The notes beneath the pieces were generated by a model that was given only the letters and a program-made list of their open reading frames with translations, was not told the DNA's origin and did no database searches. From NCBI GenBank assembly GCA_947561395.2, contig OX387185.1, positions 47,502,602-47,566,601 on the forward strand: a DNA stretch of 64,000 bases, read 5' to 3'. The DNA comes from Buxus sempervirens (taxonomy: Eukaryota > Streptophyta > Magnoliopsida > Buxales > Buxaceae). The translations under genes were made by a program, and so were the position numbers. Below are positions 47,486 to 59,708 of the stretch, piece after piece (the first letter of the stretch is position 1; each line of letters opens with the position of its first letter).

Positions 47486-48691
47486 ATTCACAAGCTCGAC
47501 CTTTTAGGTTGTATAGCTTGAACCCAAGCTCAACTTCAGACCACAAATGAAGCCTCGCCAAAACTCAAACTTAAACAAAAATGTTCAGTTTGGGCTCTTA
47601 TATAAGTTGGGTCGGACAGGCTTTGGGCAGTCTGGGTTAAGTATACAAATCTAAATTAATGACGGACCGAAATCAGCAATTGGGCTCATTTCATACAATC
47701 GTCATATGCTTTTCACAATTTTTGTTAAAAAAATTTTATTTACGACTAAATTATTCTGTCTTAGTGGCCTGTAATTAGTTTGTAGGGTGTGGGTCATGTC
47801 AATTGTTTAAAGAATGTAATATCTCACCTTCATCGGATATGAGCAATTATTTGGGATATCCAAGGATTTAACAATAGTTAAAGAACACTCTTCAAGTAAT
47901 GAAAAAAATAATTGCATTAGCACTGCTGAGGACGTGATGTTAATGAGTTCTAGCTAACCAAAGTGAAGTGTACGAATAGTCTACGGTTGGGACAATATCC
48001 AAAGTCCAAAACTTAAAGGGCCCATTTCGAGATTTCGAGCTAAGATGATAAACCTGGAAAATGGAATACCAGCGTTGGCGTCACCATTTTCGCGTCTCTT
48101 CAAGGTGCAACGGTGCAAGTAGTTTTAGATTTTTTGAGCCCCGGAATGGCGGAATCATCTGAAGGAACGGCCAAGTCTCTCTTGTCCAGGTCTACCTGTC
48201 GCAATCATTTTCAGGTAATTATGCCGTGTTGAATTGCAATCCTTCAACGACTGTGTCCAAAAAGTCGTTTTTGGAATAAGGATTAAAAGCACAAAACAGT
48301 AACCTGGGGACGAGGGTAATCGAGCGATTTAAGGCGCTGAAAGGGGCGAAACAGCTTTCCTTTAGCTCGTTACTTGTAATGTCACATCGAATCACTTTCA
48401 CTCCTTAACGGACGCTGTGTCCGTCGGACGCTTTAAGAGTTATTAAATCTTGAAGATAGTTCTTCGGTTCCATCCGACACGAAAAACACAAGTAATTAAT
48501 TTTTTTTATTTTTAATACAATTTTAATGTTTCGATCATGTCAAATTACAATCCAACCAACCCCGGCAGTCTATTGATTGAATGAGATTGTAAGATGGCAG
48601 ATTATTATATGAAAAATGTGATCAGATATGAAACTAGAAATGTGAACTCAATTGATTTTAAATAGACTACTAGGATGCACGAGCAAAACTG

Positions 48692-48795
48692 TATTTGGAG
48701 GAGAGAACAATTATAGGATTTCAATTTAAAAGTGGAAGGTGATTATTTGGAGGAGAGAACAGTTATAGGATTTCAATTTAAAAGTGGAAGGTGAT
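48692..48795. repeat. 52-bp tandem duplication
   Basis: The unit beginning tatttggaggagagaaca occupies 48692-48743 and recurs at 48744-48795 with one or two differences. Confidence 0.8.
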
Positions 48796-49809
48796 TAGAA
48801 TGGTTATACGTTGGGATGTGGGATTTTTTTGTTTATAGAAGACAAAGTTTGGAAAAGAAAAAGGGTGTCAGAATCAAAGAATATTCCCCTTCTCCTCTTT
48901 TTTAAGAGTATAGATACTATAAAACGAGCGTTTCGTCAACTTCATTGTTATTGTTTTGAATACACAACCCAATACCAAATAGAAGTCACTTCTCCTAACC
49001 AATAACAAAACCAAAAATTCTAAACCGAACCCCTGCCAGCCCAACCTCAATGGTAATTATTGTCGTTTGGTTTGTGTAGGCTAAGAGGGGTCAGAGCAAT
49101 ATATATTCTGAAAATGCCGTACCTGTGCATATAGGAAATGCTTTTATGACAGTCATCATATATGCACATAAAGACCAATTCGAATTGAATTGTTTTGGTT
49201 CGATTCGGTTTACTCGAGACTCTTCAAAAAAACCGAAGTTATTAGTTAATTTTAATTATAATTCTTCTTGCATGTGGGCCCATTTTTTGGGATGAACCGA
49301 CCCAAGTTGCACTCTTAATTTTTGGTTAGATGCTCCTAATCAATTACATTAATTAAGGTCACAAGCGGGACGTAGATTGGCTTCTGATTTCATGATTAGA
49401 CAGACAAAGTGTTGAATTGTTCCTATTATATATTCTTCAATTAATTAATTAATGGGGGTTATATATAGAGTGCTTTCCGGATTGCAGGCGTCAAAAACTT
49501 GTTGATTACGCATAAGACTTTTGGATTAATGTAACAGACTAACAGGATGACAGACACATGCATTAACATCAAAATGGAATTCATAAAGGAAAATGAAAGG
49601 AGCACATAATTAATGTATGCCGCTCTCTAATACGGGACTTCATTTATCTCCGTGGAGCGACGAGTCACAACAAAGGAGTCATCAAACACAAACACAAAAC
49701 ACCAACATCACCATCACCATCAATGGAGGAAGGTAGCTACAGGTAGGTAGGTAGGTAATAATAATATAGTATAAGAAGATTTAAGGAAAAGGAGTAAGGG
49801 GAGACGGAT

Positions 49810-50522
49810 CTAAGGGCATTTGGGGCCTCCTTCCTTGGTCTTCCAGTTGTTGTAGCAAGGGCACGCTGCTTTGTTTCCGTAGAAACCTGGGGGCACGCAC
49901 AGGCACTTCTTGCAGCACTTCTGACAGAAGAACATGCAGGGCTTGTGGTACTGCGTCTTGCTGCACCTTCTTGAGCATTGCGATGGGCATTCTGCCACAT
50001 TCATTTTCCTCATTAATTCCTCCTCCCGTTTTCAAGTTAATTTTCACCCAGTCAACAACAGTCATAAACCAGTTTGACTGTCTCAAAAGACTAAAAAACC
50101 TTTTTGAATTTTTTTTCTTGAATAAAAATAGATTTTAGGAAATTAAACTAAAATCCAAGGTTACTTACGGAAGCTTTTGACGCTACCCGATCCAAGTCGG
50201 CCCTGTTAAAGAAAAAGAAAAAAAAATTTTATGGCAACAGAAGTAGAAAATGTTAGTTCCGTTGAGATTAATGCAGTGAATGAGTGAAAGAAATTAAAGA
50301 GGAGAAGAGAGAGATATATCTTACGCCGTGCAACTGGTACTCCGCTTCTCTTGCCAAGGCCTGGAAAAGCAGCCAACAGAAGAAAAACAAAAACAAAAAC
50401 GGTCTTCATGTTTGTTTAATCAATGCGAGATTCTTGATTTGTGGGAAAAAGGAACTCACCATTGTCTGGATCATGGAAATGGCGATGAGCGACAATAGCA
50501 GCACAGCAACAATCTTGGCCAT
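49810..50522 (-). CDS. GASA/Snakin gibberellin-regulated cysteine-rich peptide, four exons
   Basis: On the minus strand, exons 50522-50460, 50360-50325, 50202-50169 and 49991-49810 join to a 104-residue precursor. All introns are GT-AG and short, as in GASA genes. Residues 1 to about 24 form a signal peptide (MAKIVAVLLLSLIAISMIQT). A short spacer (AREAEYQLHGGRLGSGSVKS) leads to the 60-residue GASA domain with its twelve cysteines: CPSQCSRRC, then KPCMFFCQKCCKKCLCVPPG, then CPCYNNWKTKEGGPKCP. Such peptides are secreted to the wall, respond to gibberellin and other hormones, and affect growth, or act as antimicrobials of the snakin type. The EAEY spacer and KPCMFFCQKCC wording resemble GASA6 as I remember it; the exact orthologue is not proven. 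Confidence 0.92.
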
Positions 50523-50660
50523 CGCTACCTGAGAAACCAACAACAGATCGATCCCCTCTTCCCTAGCTAATCTTTCAAGGAAGAATACAACAACGCAGAA
50601 GAACTGAAGGGAAGAGAGAAGAGGGGGTTGGCTTGAGAGGCACTACCCAGTGTAATGGGG

Positions 50661-50670
50661 TCTATATATA
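50661..50670 (-). promoter_or_regulatory. TATA box of the GASA gene
   Basis: tatatataga on the minus strand lies about 140 bp upstream of the start codon, which would give a leader of roughly 110 bases. It is the only TATA-like motif close to this gene. Confidence 0.5.
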
Positions 50671-51699
50671 GATTATAGAATGCCCAGCTAGAAGGCCTCT
50701 CCTCTGGCTTAAATGAGCAGATCAGACGCATTAGTAATGGGTCATCACTGCATATAGTACCAAGTATAAACACAGTTTATTTTGTTTCCCAATAATGCCC
50801 CCCACTGTTGCATTTAATTACGAGCTTTTCTTTGGAAAATTGCCGGTGTATCCGGGGGTGAGAGAGAGTTAGTTATTACGGGTAGGACCGAGAGGAAGAA
50901 AAAATTGAAAGCGGATCAGATGAGAACGCTTTTTTCTCTGCGGGACGAAAAAGCAGAAACTTGACGATAAAAAAAAATTAGAAAGGAAGAAAACGTGAAG
51001 ACAGGTGTCTCTGCCTGCATGTGCCTCTGTCTGACCAATGCACATGACGCTACGCTGCACCGCTGCGACAAACCTCCGCACCCTCCGCTGTCACTCATCC
51101 TCTCTCTCTCTCTCTTTCCATCACATCGCCGGGAGCTACCCTACTCGCTCTTGTGATGTACTCTCGTCCTCTGTGATTCTTCATTGTGGGTCCCAGATTT
51201 AGTGCCAATCAAAATGAGACGCGTGAGGCGAGTGAGAAGGTAGGACAAGGTCGACGAGTGCTGAATATATTCGTTTTGCCAGTCAAGGGGTATATCGCGT
51301 TTTATTATTGGGAAGTGGGATCAAATCAAACCAAAGATCGAATGATACCGCGTCTTCGTTAGTCTTAACGGAAATAGTTGTACTTGTACCTACTACGGGA
51401 CGAAAAGTAGTAAAGGAATTAAACTCGGCTGCTGGGAGAGGAGACGGTGGAAGAGAGACGGAGAGAGAAATGTGCAGAAGAAGCAGGAGGTGGATAATGA
51501 TCAGGTGAGAGGAGAGGGTGGGCTGGGCTGCCCCATCAAGATGCATGTGCGACTGCAATGGCCATCGCAAGCCGATCAATAACTACACATGCATTTCTTC
51601 TCTTCTTTATCAACATTCACTCCACCACGTGCAACCAACCAACTCTGATTTATCAAATGTCGCCTGATCAACTACTAGAAAATGTAGAGATTTAAATAA

Positions 51700-52110
51700 A
51701 GAAATCATATCTGGAAACGCTTCAATTCCAAGTTGAAACTCGCAACGGAAGATAGATTGTTACACTCATGTCGTAGGAATTCAAGATAAAAGATGAATTC
51801 GTTATTTCCACAGTGTAAATCTCTCTCAAAACAAAGATGGAAAGGATTCCACTTAAACAGAAAAAACCTTCACCAAATTCAATAACACTCTCTTGACACT
51901 CAAAATGATACACAAATGAGGAGAGGAGACTCCTATTTATAGAACGAGTAGTTCCTCTTCCCAAAAGACATTGCATCTCTTCAAATAAAAAAACACCCTT
52001 TTCATTTGATCATGCTTTTTCCAAAGGATATGACATTTTTTTCAATATAAAGCACCTTTTCATGTGATTGTGCATTTTCCGAAAATGTGCGTCTCTATCT
52101 TATTGGAACA
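51700..52110 (-). mobile_element. LTR-retrotransposon long terminal repeat-like fragment
   Basis: On the minus strand this block has a promoter-like layout: A/T-rich U3-type sequence, TATAAATA (51936-51943), then a transcript-like segment with gagtctcctctcctcatt and gagtgtcaagagag. That is typical of Copia-type LTRs in plants. No internal gag-pol sequence adjoins it, so it would be a solo LTR or a remnant. The TG/CA ends and target duplication were not located. Confidence 0.35.
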
Positions 52111-55100
52111 GTTGAGTCACCCAAACAGACCCAATGAGTTGAAAAAAAAAAAATTCTCTTTATTCTTTATTATTATCTTGTTTCGATTTGTGAAATTGTT
52201 CCACTAGTTATGCTATTAATTCCACCGTCTCGATATGTCAAAAACCGTATCTTCCATCACAAGATCTTATTCTTTGGTTTCTGACCTCCTCTCTATTTCT
52301 TCCCCGTATCCTTTAATTAAGACCTTCATCTCAAGATCTATATCGATACATACATTATTCCTATGTTATCCAACATTATACATTAGTTATAATTAATACT
52401 ATATCAATTAATAATCATTTATTAGTTAGATATTCATTTTTTTACACATATGATGTATATTAAAATAATATTTTTATTTTAAACTTACATATAAAAATAG
52501 TCTTTTAATACACTACGTTTGTATTCGAGCTTAGTCCAACCGCACCCCTAACCGCCCCGAATTTTGCAATACCAAACCTAAGTATTAGGGGCGGGGCAGT
52601 TTAATCGTGTATCCCACCTCATTACCATCCCTAAGTACACTTGACACAACCTTATGAAAAGCTCCAAATAAAAAAACATAGGGGCTCCACCAGGATGTGA
52701 AATCGATTTGCAGTTACGTTCATCAAATAAGGGGGATGCAAGTATTCTTCAATGGGTTCAAAGAGTTAGGCCCAGCCTATTGAGCCTGGCAACCCGTGGT
52801 CAGATCAGTGTGGCTTTATCGTCCGGACCTCGGACGCACAAATTACTCAATTTACGTTTTAGTAGGATGACTTGGGCTTCGGTAGTGGTTTCGTAACGGA
52901 TTGATGAACGTCGCCCCCTCTACCTGAAAAACTGGGGCCCATATGACCTTATCTCAATGCCTTCGAATACTTGGAAGCCCAAAAAGTCCCACTACGGACT
53001 TCAGGAAGCCTTGAGTGGTTCTTGTTGGAAGCCCAAAAAGTCCCACTATGTCAAATTGAATCGAACCGAACGGATCACTTCAACCCAAAAACTGAATTGA
53101 ACATGTATGCATGCAAAGGTTTAATTAGGTTAAATTTAGGAAAAAAATAAAATTAAGTCGGATTTTGGTTCGGTTTAATTCAGATGGGTCAACCCAAAAC
53201 TGAATTTAATTAGTTCAGATTACAGATTTCTGAACCAAAATCAAGACTAATCCCATAACAACAACTAGAATTCCTAATTTATCCATCCCGCCACTAATTG
53301 GATTAGACAATAATTAGGATAGCAAAACCAAACTCTAGGTGTTAATATAGCATTGTTCCACTTAAGTCTCCTAATGGATACATGCACAATATATAACTGA
53401 AGCATTCACACCAGTGGGAGCAGGCCAGGGGCCCATGGGCAGACCAAGACAAAAAACATGCAAGCCTGGCCTGGCTTGATGTATTAGGGGTCTAAGATAT
53501 GTAACAAAGTTGGGTTCAATGAACCATGAGGAAATGTCCTCTACATTGAAAATCATGCACCAATGTTGTCATCAATAGTGTATTCAATTTTGGAAAAACC
53601 ATTTCACAATAGGAAATTTCGATTTTTTTTTTTTGGTTCTTTTTCCCAATTGAATGATCCAATCAAAATGCTTGGTGAAGGAGCCATGCAAACATTTTGG
53701 GTGTAAACAATTTCTAGGCTTCTTCTGATTTATAAAGTACTAAGTAATTGAAAGACATAAAGTGATTAACTAATTTGGAGGGTCTTTATCCAATCCGTAA
53801 TAGTTAAAGATCATAGATTTAAAAAAGAAAAAGGATAAACACCCTTTGTGTCCCTTTCTAGGATACAGAAATTTATCCCAAGAAGATTCCCTTCTATGTT
53901 TCAAACACTTTGCAACAAGTTGTTTTAACAATGGAGAAAGAAATTGAAAGGATTAGCAAAAGCAATCTCAAGGGAACGCTTATCCTTTTACCTTTCGGCA
54001 GTCGGCAGAGACAGAGTCTTCACAGAGAGATTTTGTTTTCCTTTCACCCTCTAAACCTTATCTCCCTTTAGTTGCATTCAGAGCATAAATGCATTAGCTG
54101 GTGCTCATCCATTCAAATTTTTTCTAATATTATCTCCTGTCAGACCCAGATGGCACTTTTGTTTTAGGAGGCCCACACCACATTCAAAAAGGGCTCGATG
54201 TGGGGCCCGAGGGAATCTGGTTCTGTCCATCATAGACCTCTCCGTAATAATAAAAGATCAGCTGCTGCAGAAGATTTAAGGCACTCAAAACCCCACCCAC
54301 GCGAACAGCCTTCTCTATCATCCACCATTTGGTCTCTCTGATTTTGACATTTTTGGGTCTCCAAATCATCCTTTCATCTCAACGTATTCATGCCATCCTA
54401 TCCTACATACTAAAACTCAATTATTCAAGCAAGTTGGTGTTGGCCCTTTCGGTGATCATGACCAATATAACCCATCTAGTATTTGTGAAAACAAAAAATC
54501 AATCTAAAGAAGAAAAAATCAATCTAAAGATACCCTTTTGATGGTGAGGGGACGATATGGTCAGCAATTTTTTTTCTTGCATTTATAGATGCAATTGGAG
54601 AGAGATAGTAGCATTTAATGGTTAAGGCTTTTTCCAATAAGAAAAACCTTTGTTTTAACAACAAAAAAATCCTAGCCGTCAGATGAGATTGTTTCCTCCG
54701 ATGGTGCTATTCAATGATACCAGCATGGAACGGATGGACGGATGCCCCCATATCAATAGAGGGCCCCACACCTCAAAACACATCCTAGTCGGTGTTTTCA
54801 TTGAACCATCGGATTTTGACATCAGAAGATATGCGTTCCCCGTTAGAGGCTACGTGTGACAGCATCTCCCTCAAATTGCATACACAAATGCAGAAAAAAA
54901 TTTTAGAAGATACCAAATTGATCGAGTCGACATACTCAAAACACATACTTTGTATAGGAGAGAGAATAACAAATTTTCAAATGGTGAGCCTCAAGATCAA
55001 TAAATGTTGGGGTACCTAAGTAGTTTGATAACGGGAGCTAGAAAGTGTCGTTGGAAGAGAATCTTGGATAAGGACGGAGACGAAAGACCAGATTGGTCCA

Positions 55101-55609
55101 GGCATCTAAAATAAAATCGATGTACGTAGCAGGTCAACCAACATTTATGCTTTAAAAGAGGAATTAGATCCCAAACTAGATTTCCTCGAGGACACTAAAG
55201 CAACACTGGTAATGACATTGATGATTTCTGAAACGGTGTGGGGCCTTGTATAAATAACTCCATGACCATCCATAAATTTACAACCTGTAACTTCACATCA
55301 TATGGAACTTTAGATGTTTTTTTTTGGGATCAAGTGGTATTAGATTGTTTACCAAATCATAGAATTGAGGATCATGCAATTATCTCCTGCGGGGTTGTTT
55401 GTAATTCAGATAAATACCACATTGACAAAGATTTAAATCATCTGTATGAACGAGTCTGCAAAGGTATTTGTCTATAGCCTGTAGGTGGCAATCTACCCTA
55501 TACTAAATGAATGAGTCAAATGATTTATTTATCGCATATTTACAGGTGATTGCCGACTTCTATTAGGTACCCACGAGCATTTTTACGGATCAATCATATA
55601 TGATTTAAA

Positions 55610-55970
55610 GGGAAAATTGGTTTTTAGTGATACGTTATCAAAATAATTTAGATTCAATCAGAAAAATCTTGGTAATTGGTTTTTAGTGATATTTTTTAAA
55701 ATAATTAAGAATTGATATCATTTTACTGTTCATTAAAAGTTTCTTCCAATAATACCCTCAAAAGACCTGTAAACCTCACTTATTACAAAATGAGTAAAAT
55801 GGTTTTCAAAGTCTTTTGAGGGTATTATTGGAAGAAACGTTTAATGTACAGTAAAATAATACCAATTCTCAATTATGTTAAAAAAGTATCACTAAAAACC
55901 AATTACCAAGATTTGGCTGACTGAATTTGAATTATTTTGACAAAGTATCACTAAAAACCAATTTCCCCTT
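55610..55970. mobile_element. Fold-back MITE with repeated terminal motif (about 361 bp)
   Basis: The two halves are near-perfect inverted copies: the left arm starts gggaaaattggtttttagtg and the right arm ends cactaaaaaccaatttcccc. Arms extend about 160 bp to a short central loop near 55775-55810. The phrase ttggtttttagtgata occurs twice in each arm, about 60 bp apart. The flanks share atttaaa (55603-55609 and 55971-55977), a candidate target duplication. No coding frame is present. Confidence 0.7.
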
Positions 55971-56814
55971 ATTTAAATCCAAGAGACAATATTTTCATTT
56001 GGTTTCTTTTTTTTTTTTTTTTTTTTTTTTCCTTTTTTTCTATTTTTCATTTGATTTTAGTTATAGGAAATACATTCCATATATACATATATATAGAACT
56101 TTCACACATCTACGTGCAGCATCTCACGGTCTTTGTATTTTCACAATTTTGCATAGACATTGCTGTAGAAGATTTCAATTCACTTTTCACCCCAGTGTAG
56201 GGATTGGAGTTCGAATAACGTTGCTTGCACAAATGAAACGTCATATATGCCGCATGGATCTAAGCGATCATGTTTGTTACTAGGGTAAACAAAGCCGATA
56301 TTCGAACCCCATTGCTTATTTCTTTATCAACACATGGCTTTCATCTTCCACTTGTTGGCATTGTTCACTTATCTTGGGGAATAAAATAATACACACTGGT
56401 ACATCACATATAGAATCATTTCTAATTTTTAGTAGGCAAGACAAGTTTTAGGTTGAAATCTTTTGCTATATTTACCTGAATTGTTTCCTGTTGTGGCCAT
56501 GAGATACTGACATGTGGAATATCTTATGGTTTGTGTTTTTCATTCTTGTAAATATTACAAGTGAGACCCACACGAAAAAAATACAAACCGTGAGATGCTC
56601 CAAGCATAACTAATTCAGGTAAACATAGGTCATGCATGTTATCCCATGTTTTCATATATGTTTCTTGGTTCTGTTTTATAAATGTCTAACAATCATAAAA
56701 TATAAGTTAAACTAGTATACTTAAAAAATGAGTGTCATTTTAATGTTCATAGTCCGTTATGCCCATGTTATATTGTCTTTTTAGATATAATAAGTGATTG
56801 TCGTTATTTTTCAG

Positions 56815-57145
56815 GGATATTGGTTTTTAGTGATAAAAAACTATATTCAATTATTATCTAATTCTTTGGTAATTGGAAAATAGTAATATTTTTTTAAAAT
56901 ATTTGAGAATGACAATATTTTTTTTCTGAAAAAACCTTTAAAAGGTTTCATTCTTGAGAGCCATAATTATTTACAAGTCTTTTGAAGGTATTTTTGGAAT
57001 AAAATCTTTATTAACATGACACTAAGTTTTAATTATTTTAAGAAAAGTATCACTATTTTTCAATTAACAATAATTAATTTACTGAAGCGGTCCTCTATGT
57101 AAAAAAAAAAATTTTATCACTAAAAATCAATATTCTCTTATTTTT
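56815..57145. mobile_element. Diverged relative of the fold-back MITE
   Basis: Begins ggatattggtttttagtgat (56815) and ends near atcactaaaaatcaatattc (57117-57137), the same terminal phrase in inverted orientation. The arms share further blocks such as aattggaaaatagtaata against agtatcactatttttcaatt. It is less symmetrical than the copy at 55610-55970, so it appears older. Confidence 0.5.
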
Positions 57146-57854
57146 AAGATACCCCAGAATAAATATGTCAATGTTTTTCAATTATCATATTAATGATGCA
57201 TTGGATTACTGAATCTGAATTACTTTCAAAAATTATCACTAAAATAAAAATCCTTCCCCTTCTTTCATCGATCTAAATCGTAAAATATCCGTCGATTCCG
57301 TCCCTCAAAAACTAACGTCTAAAGAAGACGTCAGCAATTTGTTACGAAAGAAAGACAAATCTTTTTGACACGGGGGATGGATTTGGCGAAACGTGTCGTC
57401 GCGTACGAGCACCATACGCACGTGGCGACTAATCATTATGAGGTTATGCATGGAACCCCAATTAATTATTGTTTACCCTCGTTTAAGCAACTTCTCACGT
57501 CTCATGGATTCAACTTTCAAGTTGGCGAAAGTCAATTTTGATTGAGAAACGGAAACCCCAAGACGCCAAAGCGCTCAAAGTGGGTGGGTCCCACGCTCTT
57601 CGGCTCGACTTAAAAGACATATTTTAAATTTCAACAATTGTCCAAAAAGTTAAATCCGTTACCAATCCTCCCAATATAAAAACTTAAAAAGAGAGAAGAC
57701 TAAAATAGAAAAGAACCGGCTATTGTCTGAATCCGTTAAAGCCGCTTTTGAAATATGGAACGGCTCTTCTTGTACCCGACTTGTAATATGACTCCTTGCT
57801 TAGGAGTGCAAAGGCCTTATATATATATATATATATATATGAGGATTGAAATCT

Positions 57855-57980
57855 GCTGGAGCAGTAGACTGGAAGATCTGTTGGTCCAACAGCAATGCAT
57901 ATGTCCACATAGGTATGTGAAGCTGACGTGGACACATGCATTGCCGTTGGACCAACAAATCTTCTAGCGAGAGGATCCAG
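57855..57980. repeat. Long hairpin inserted in a TA microsatellite
   Basis: Left arm 57855-57908 (containing ctgttggtccaacagcaatg) pairs with right arm 57928-57980 (cattgccgttggaccaacaa) over about 53 bases with about ten mismatches and a loop of roughly 20. TA repeats flank it on both sides (about 57818-57840 and 57987-58002). It fits a small TA-targeting MITE; a small-RNA precursor is a less likely alternative. Confidence 0.65.
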
Positions 57981-58763
57981 ACGATATGATATATATATAT
58001 ATACCTTCAATTAGTCAATTTGCTAAATGTCATATAGATATAGAAGTCATATAATGCCACTATGCTAAAGTTCAGGAGTTCGAATCGGGACATAAGTTGA
58101 AATCGCTTGCGAAAGTAAAAGCCTGACATCAAATTAAGGGACTTGGACCTGCTGGTGGCTTGTTAGTGCTGCAGTGACCACCTTTGAGGACAGTAGCTAT
58201 AGCTCAAAGCTGAACATTCCGCAATGGGGAGGTGCTCCTATGATCACACCCAAAAAGGAAGGGTAGTGCCATCCACAAGGACACGAGACCTTCCCGTTCG
58301 GACATGAACTCTAGTAGTTTTTTCCAAACTCGTTTTGTTAACTGTGATATTAACCGAGTCGACTCAATTCACTTTTGACAACTCGCTCTAAACTCGACTG
58401 ACTCAACCTAACCAAAAGCAAGATTGGAAATCAACGACGTAAATGAAGTGATGTAACCCAAGTGGGTGTTAGCAATTTAACCGGAGAGATTAAAGACACC
58501 CGAGTTACAAACGAATGGCTCAGGCCTCAGGGCAGACGTACATAATTAATCGTCTCTTGTACCGTCATCCACATAATTTTTTTTATATATTATCTTTACC
58601 ATCCGTCATCGTCATCGTCGTCGTCATCCACCACCATCTGATTTTATTTTAAGCTCATCTATTCTTCACTTCGCCAGGAATGAACTAGCCCCAAAACCCA
58701 ACAAAACCCTATTCATAATAAAGGGTAACAGTTCTTTATAACTTAATCCTAAATGTTTGAGCC

Positions 58764-59675
58764 ATGAGCTTAACCACCGCCACCCATACAACCACCACCG
58801 CCGCCGCCACCACCACAGTCACCGTCAAACCCGCAGGAAAGGAAAACGAAGCTCTTCCACCGCGAACCCAACAATCGACCAAGTCTTTATCCCTCACCAA
58901 CGGAGCACTCAAGCGCCACCAGCATCACCCCGGCAATACTCTTGCGGTTTCTTACAAAGAATGCCTGAAGAACCATGCCGCGAGCTTGGGTGGCCACGCC
59001 TTGGACGGCTGCGGCGAGTTCATGCCCTCCCCCTCTGCCACTCCCACCGACCCCACCTCGCTGAAATGCGCCGCCTGCGGTTGCCACCGCAATTTCCACC
59101 GCCGTGAACCCGAGGAAGGCAGCCCCATCGTGGAACACCAACCACCGCCGCCGCCACCACCGCCTCTTCGCGGCCGAAGCCCAAACTCAGCATCCCCACC
59201 ACCACTCTCGTCATCGTACTACCCATCCGCACCACACATGTTGCTTGCTCTCAGCGGGGGCTTATCTGGTCTGTCCAATAACCATCCGACGGTGAAAACG
59301 ACTACTCAACCCGCGACGACATCAACGATGATTGCGAGCCGGAACGGAAGAAAGCGGTTCAGGACGAAATTTAGCCCGGAGCAGAAGGAGAAGATGCACT
59401 CGTTTTCAGAAAGTTTGGGGTGGAAGATGCAGAAAAAGGATGAGCATTTGGTGGAGGAGTTCTGCAACGAAGTTGGGGTTGAGAAAGGGGTGTTGAAGGT
59501 TTGGATGCATAACAACAAGAACACTTTTGGGAAGAGAGATGTTGGTAGCAGTAGAAGTAGCATAGACACCGGCAACCACCACCAAAACAATAACAGCATC
59601 GACCATAACAATGAAGATCACAATAACGACGTTAGTGCTCAAGTTACCACTAATGGTTCGTCTTCTTCATCGTGA
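58764..59675 (+). CDS. ZF-HD homeodomain transcription factor
   Basis: Intronless, 303 residues, as usual for this plant-specific family. The zinc-finger dimerisation domain spans about 63-114: [20 protein letters not shown], then GEFMPS, then [16 protein letters not shown]. An N-terminal Thr/Ala-rich region and a Pro-rich linker (126-134) surround it. The C-terminal homeodomain runs about 195-258, from [17 protein letters not shown] to [17 protein letters not shown]; its recognition helix carries the VWMHNNKNT signature of ZHD proteins. A Ser/Asn/His-rich low-complexity tail ends the protein. These factors bind DNA as dimers and regulate floral and vegetative development and stress genes. 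Which ZHD member it is cannot be settled by eye. The ATG at 58764 is the first in frame before the conserved part. Confidence 0.93.
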   Translation: MSLTTATHTTTTAAATTTVTVKPAGKENEALPPRTQQSTKSLSLTNGALKRHQHHPGNTLAVSYKECLKNHAASLGGHALDGCGEFMPSPSATPTDPTSLKCAACGCHRNFHRREPEEGSPIVEHQPPPPPPPPLRGRSPNSASPPPLSSSYYPSAPHMLLALSGGLSGLSNNHPTVKTTTQPATTSTMIASRNGRKRFRTKFSPEQKEKMHSFSESLGWKMQKKDEHLVEEFCNEVGVEKGVLKVWMHNNKNTFGKRDVGSSRSSIDTGNHHQNNNSIDHNNEDHNNDVSAQVTTNGSSSSS

Positions 59676-59689
59676 TACCTTACTTGTGA

Positions 59690-59708
59690 AAATAAAATAA
59701 AATAAAAT
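59690..59708 (+). terminator. Polyadenylation signal cluster of the ZF-HD gene
   Basis: Three overlapping AATAAA motifs begin about 15 bases after the stop codon. They could serve as the near-upstream element, although a 3' UTR this short would be unusual. Confidence 0.3.

Larger units (their letters stand above)
46396..49809. other. Intergenic region between exostosin and GASA genes
   Basis: The exostosin promoter and leader lie at the left. The rest holds a 66-bp tandem repeat (47325-47485), a 52-bp tandem duplication (48692-48795), and a possible orphan exon near 48146 that I did not accept. Confidence 0.5.
50671..58763. other. Gene-poor region between divergent GASA and ZF-HD genes
   Basis: About 8 kb without a recognisable gene. 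It contains (CT)n near 51101-51118, an LTR-like segment (51700-52110), a repeated 24-bp phrase (ttggaagcccaaaaagtccc at 52971 and 53034), remnants rich in gaaccgaa words near 53050-53230, two fold-back MITEs and a hairpin in a TA repeat. Sequence just before 58764 is the ZF-HD promoter and leader. Confidence 0.5.

Noticed and set aside
47232-47550. Repeated open frames on both strands with 22-residue periodicity
   Set aside because: They follow directly from the 66-bp tandem repeat, with no signal peptide, family match or start context supporting a gene.
48146-48214. Possible orphan first exon: ATG opening a 23-codon frame (MAESSEGTAKSLLSRSTCRN at its start) followed by a GTAATT donor
   Set aside because: The start context and donor look plausible, but no downstream exon continuing the frame could be found, and the next 1.5 kb is repeat-bearing DNA. 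It is perhaps a broken gene end; not supported enough to annotate.
55927-56283. 118-residue open frame with a long Phe run
   Set aside because: The Phe run is a translated T tract (about 56009-56031), and the start lies in the right arm of the fold-back MITE.
58058-58110. tRNA-like B box (gttcgaatcgg) near 58077
   Set aside because: No matching A box at the right distance and no cloverleaf could be folded; at most it is an old SINE remnant.
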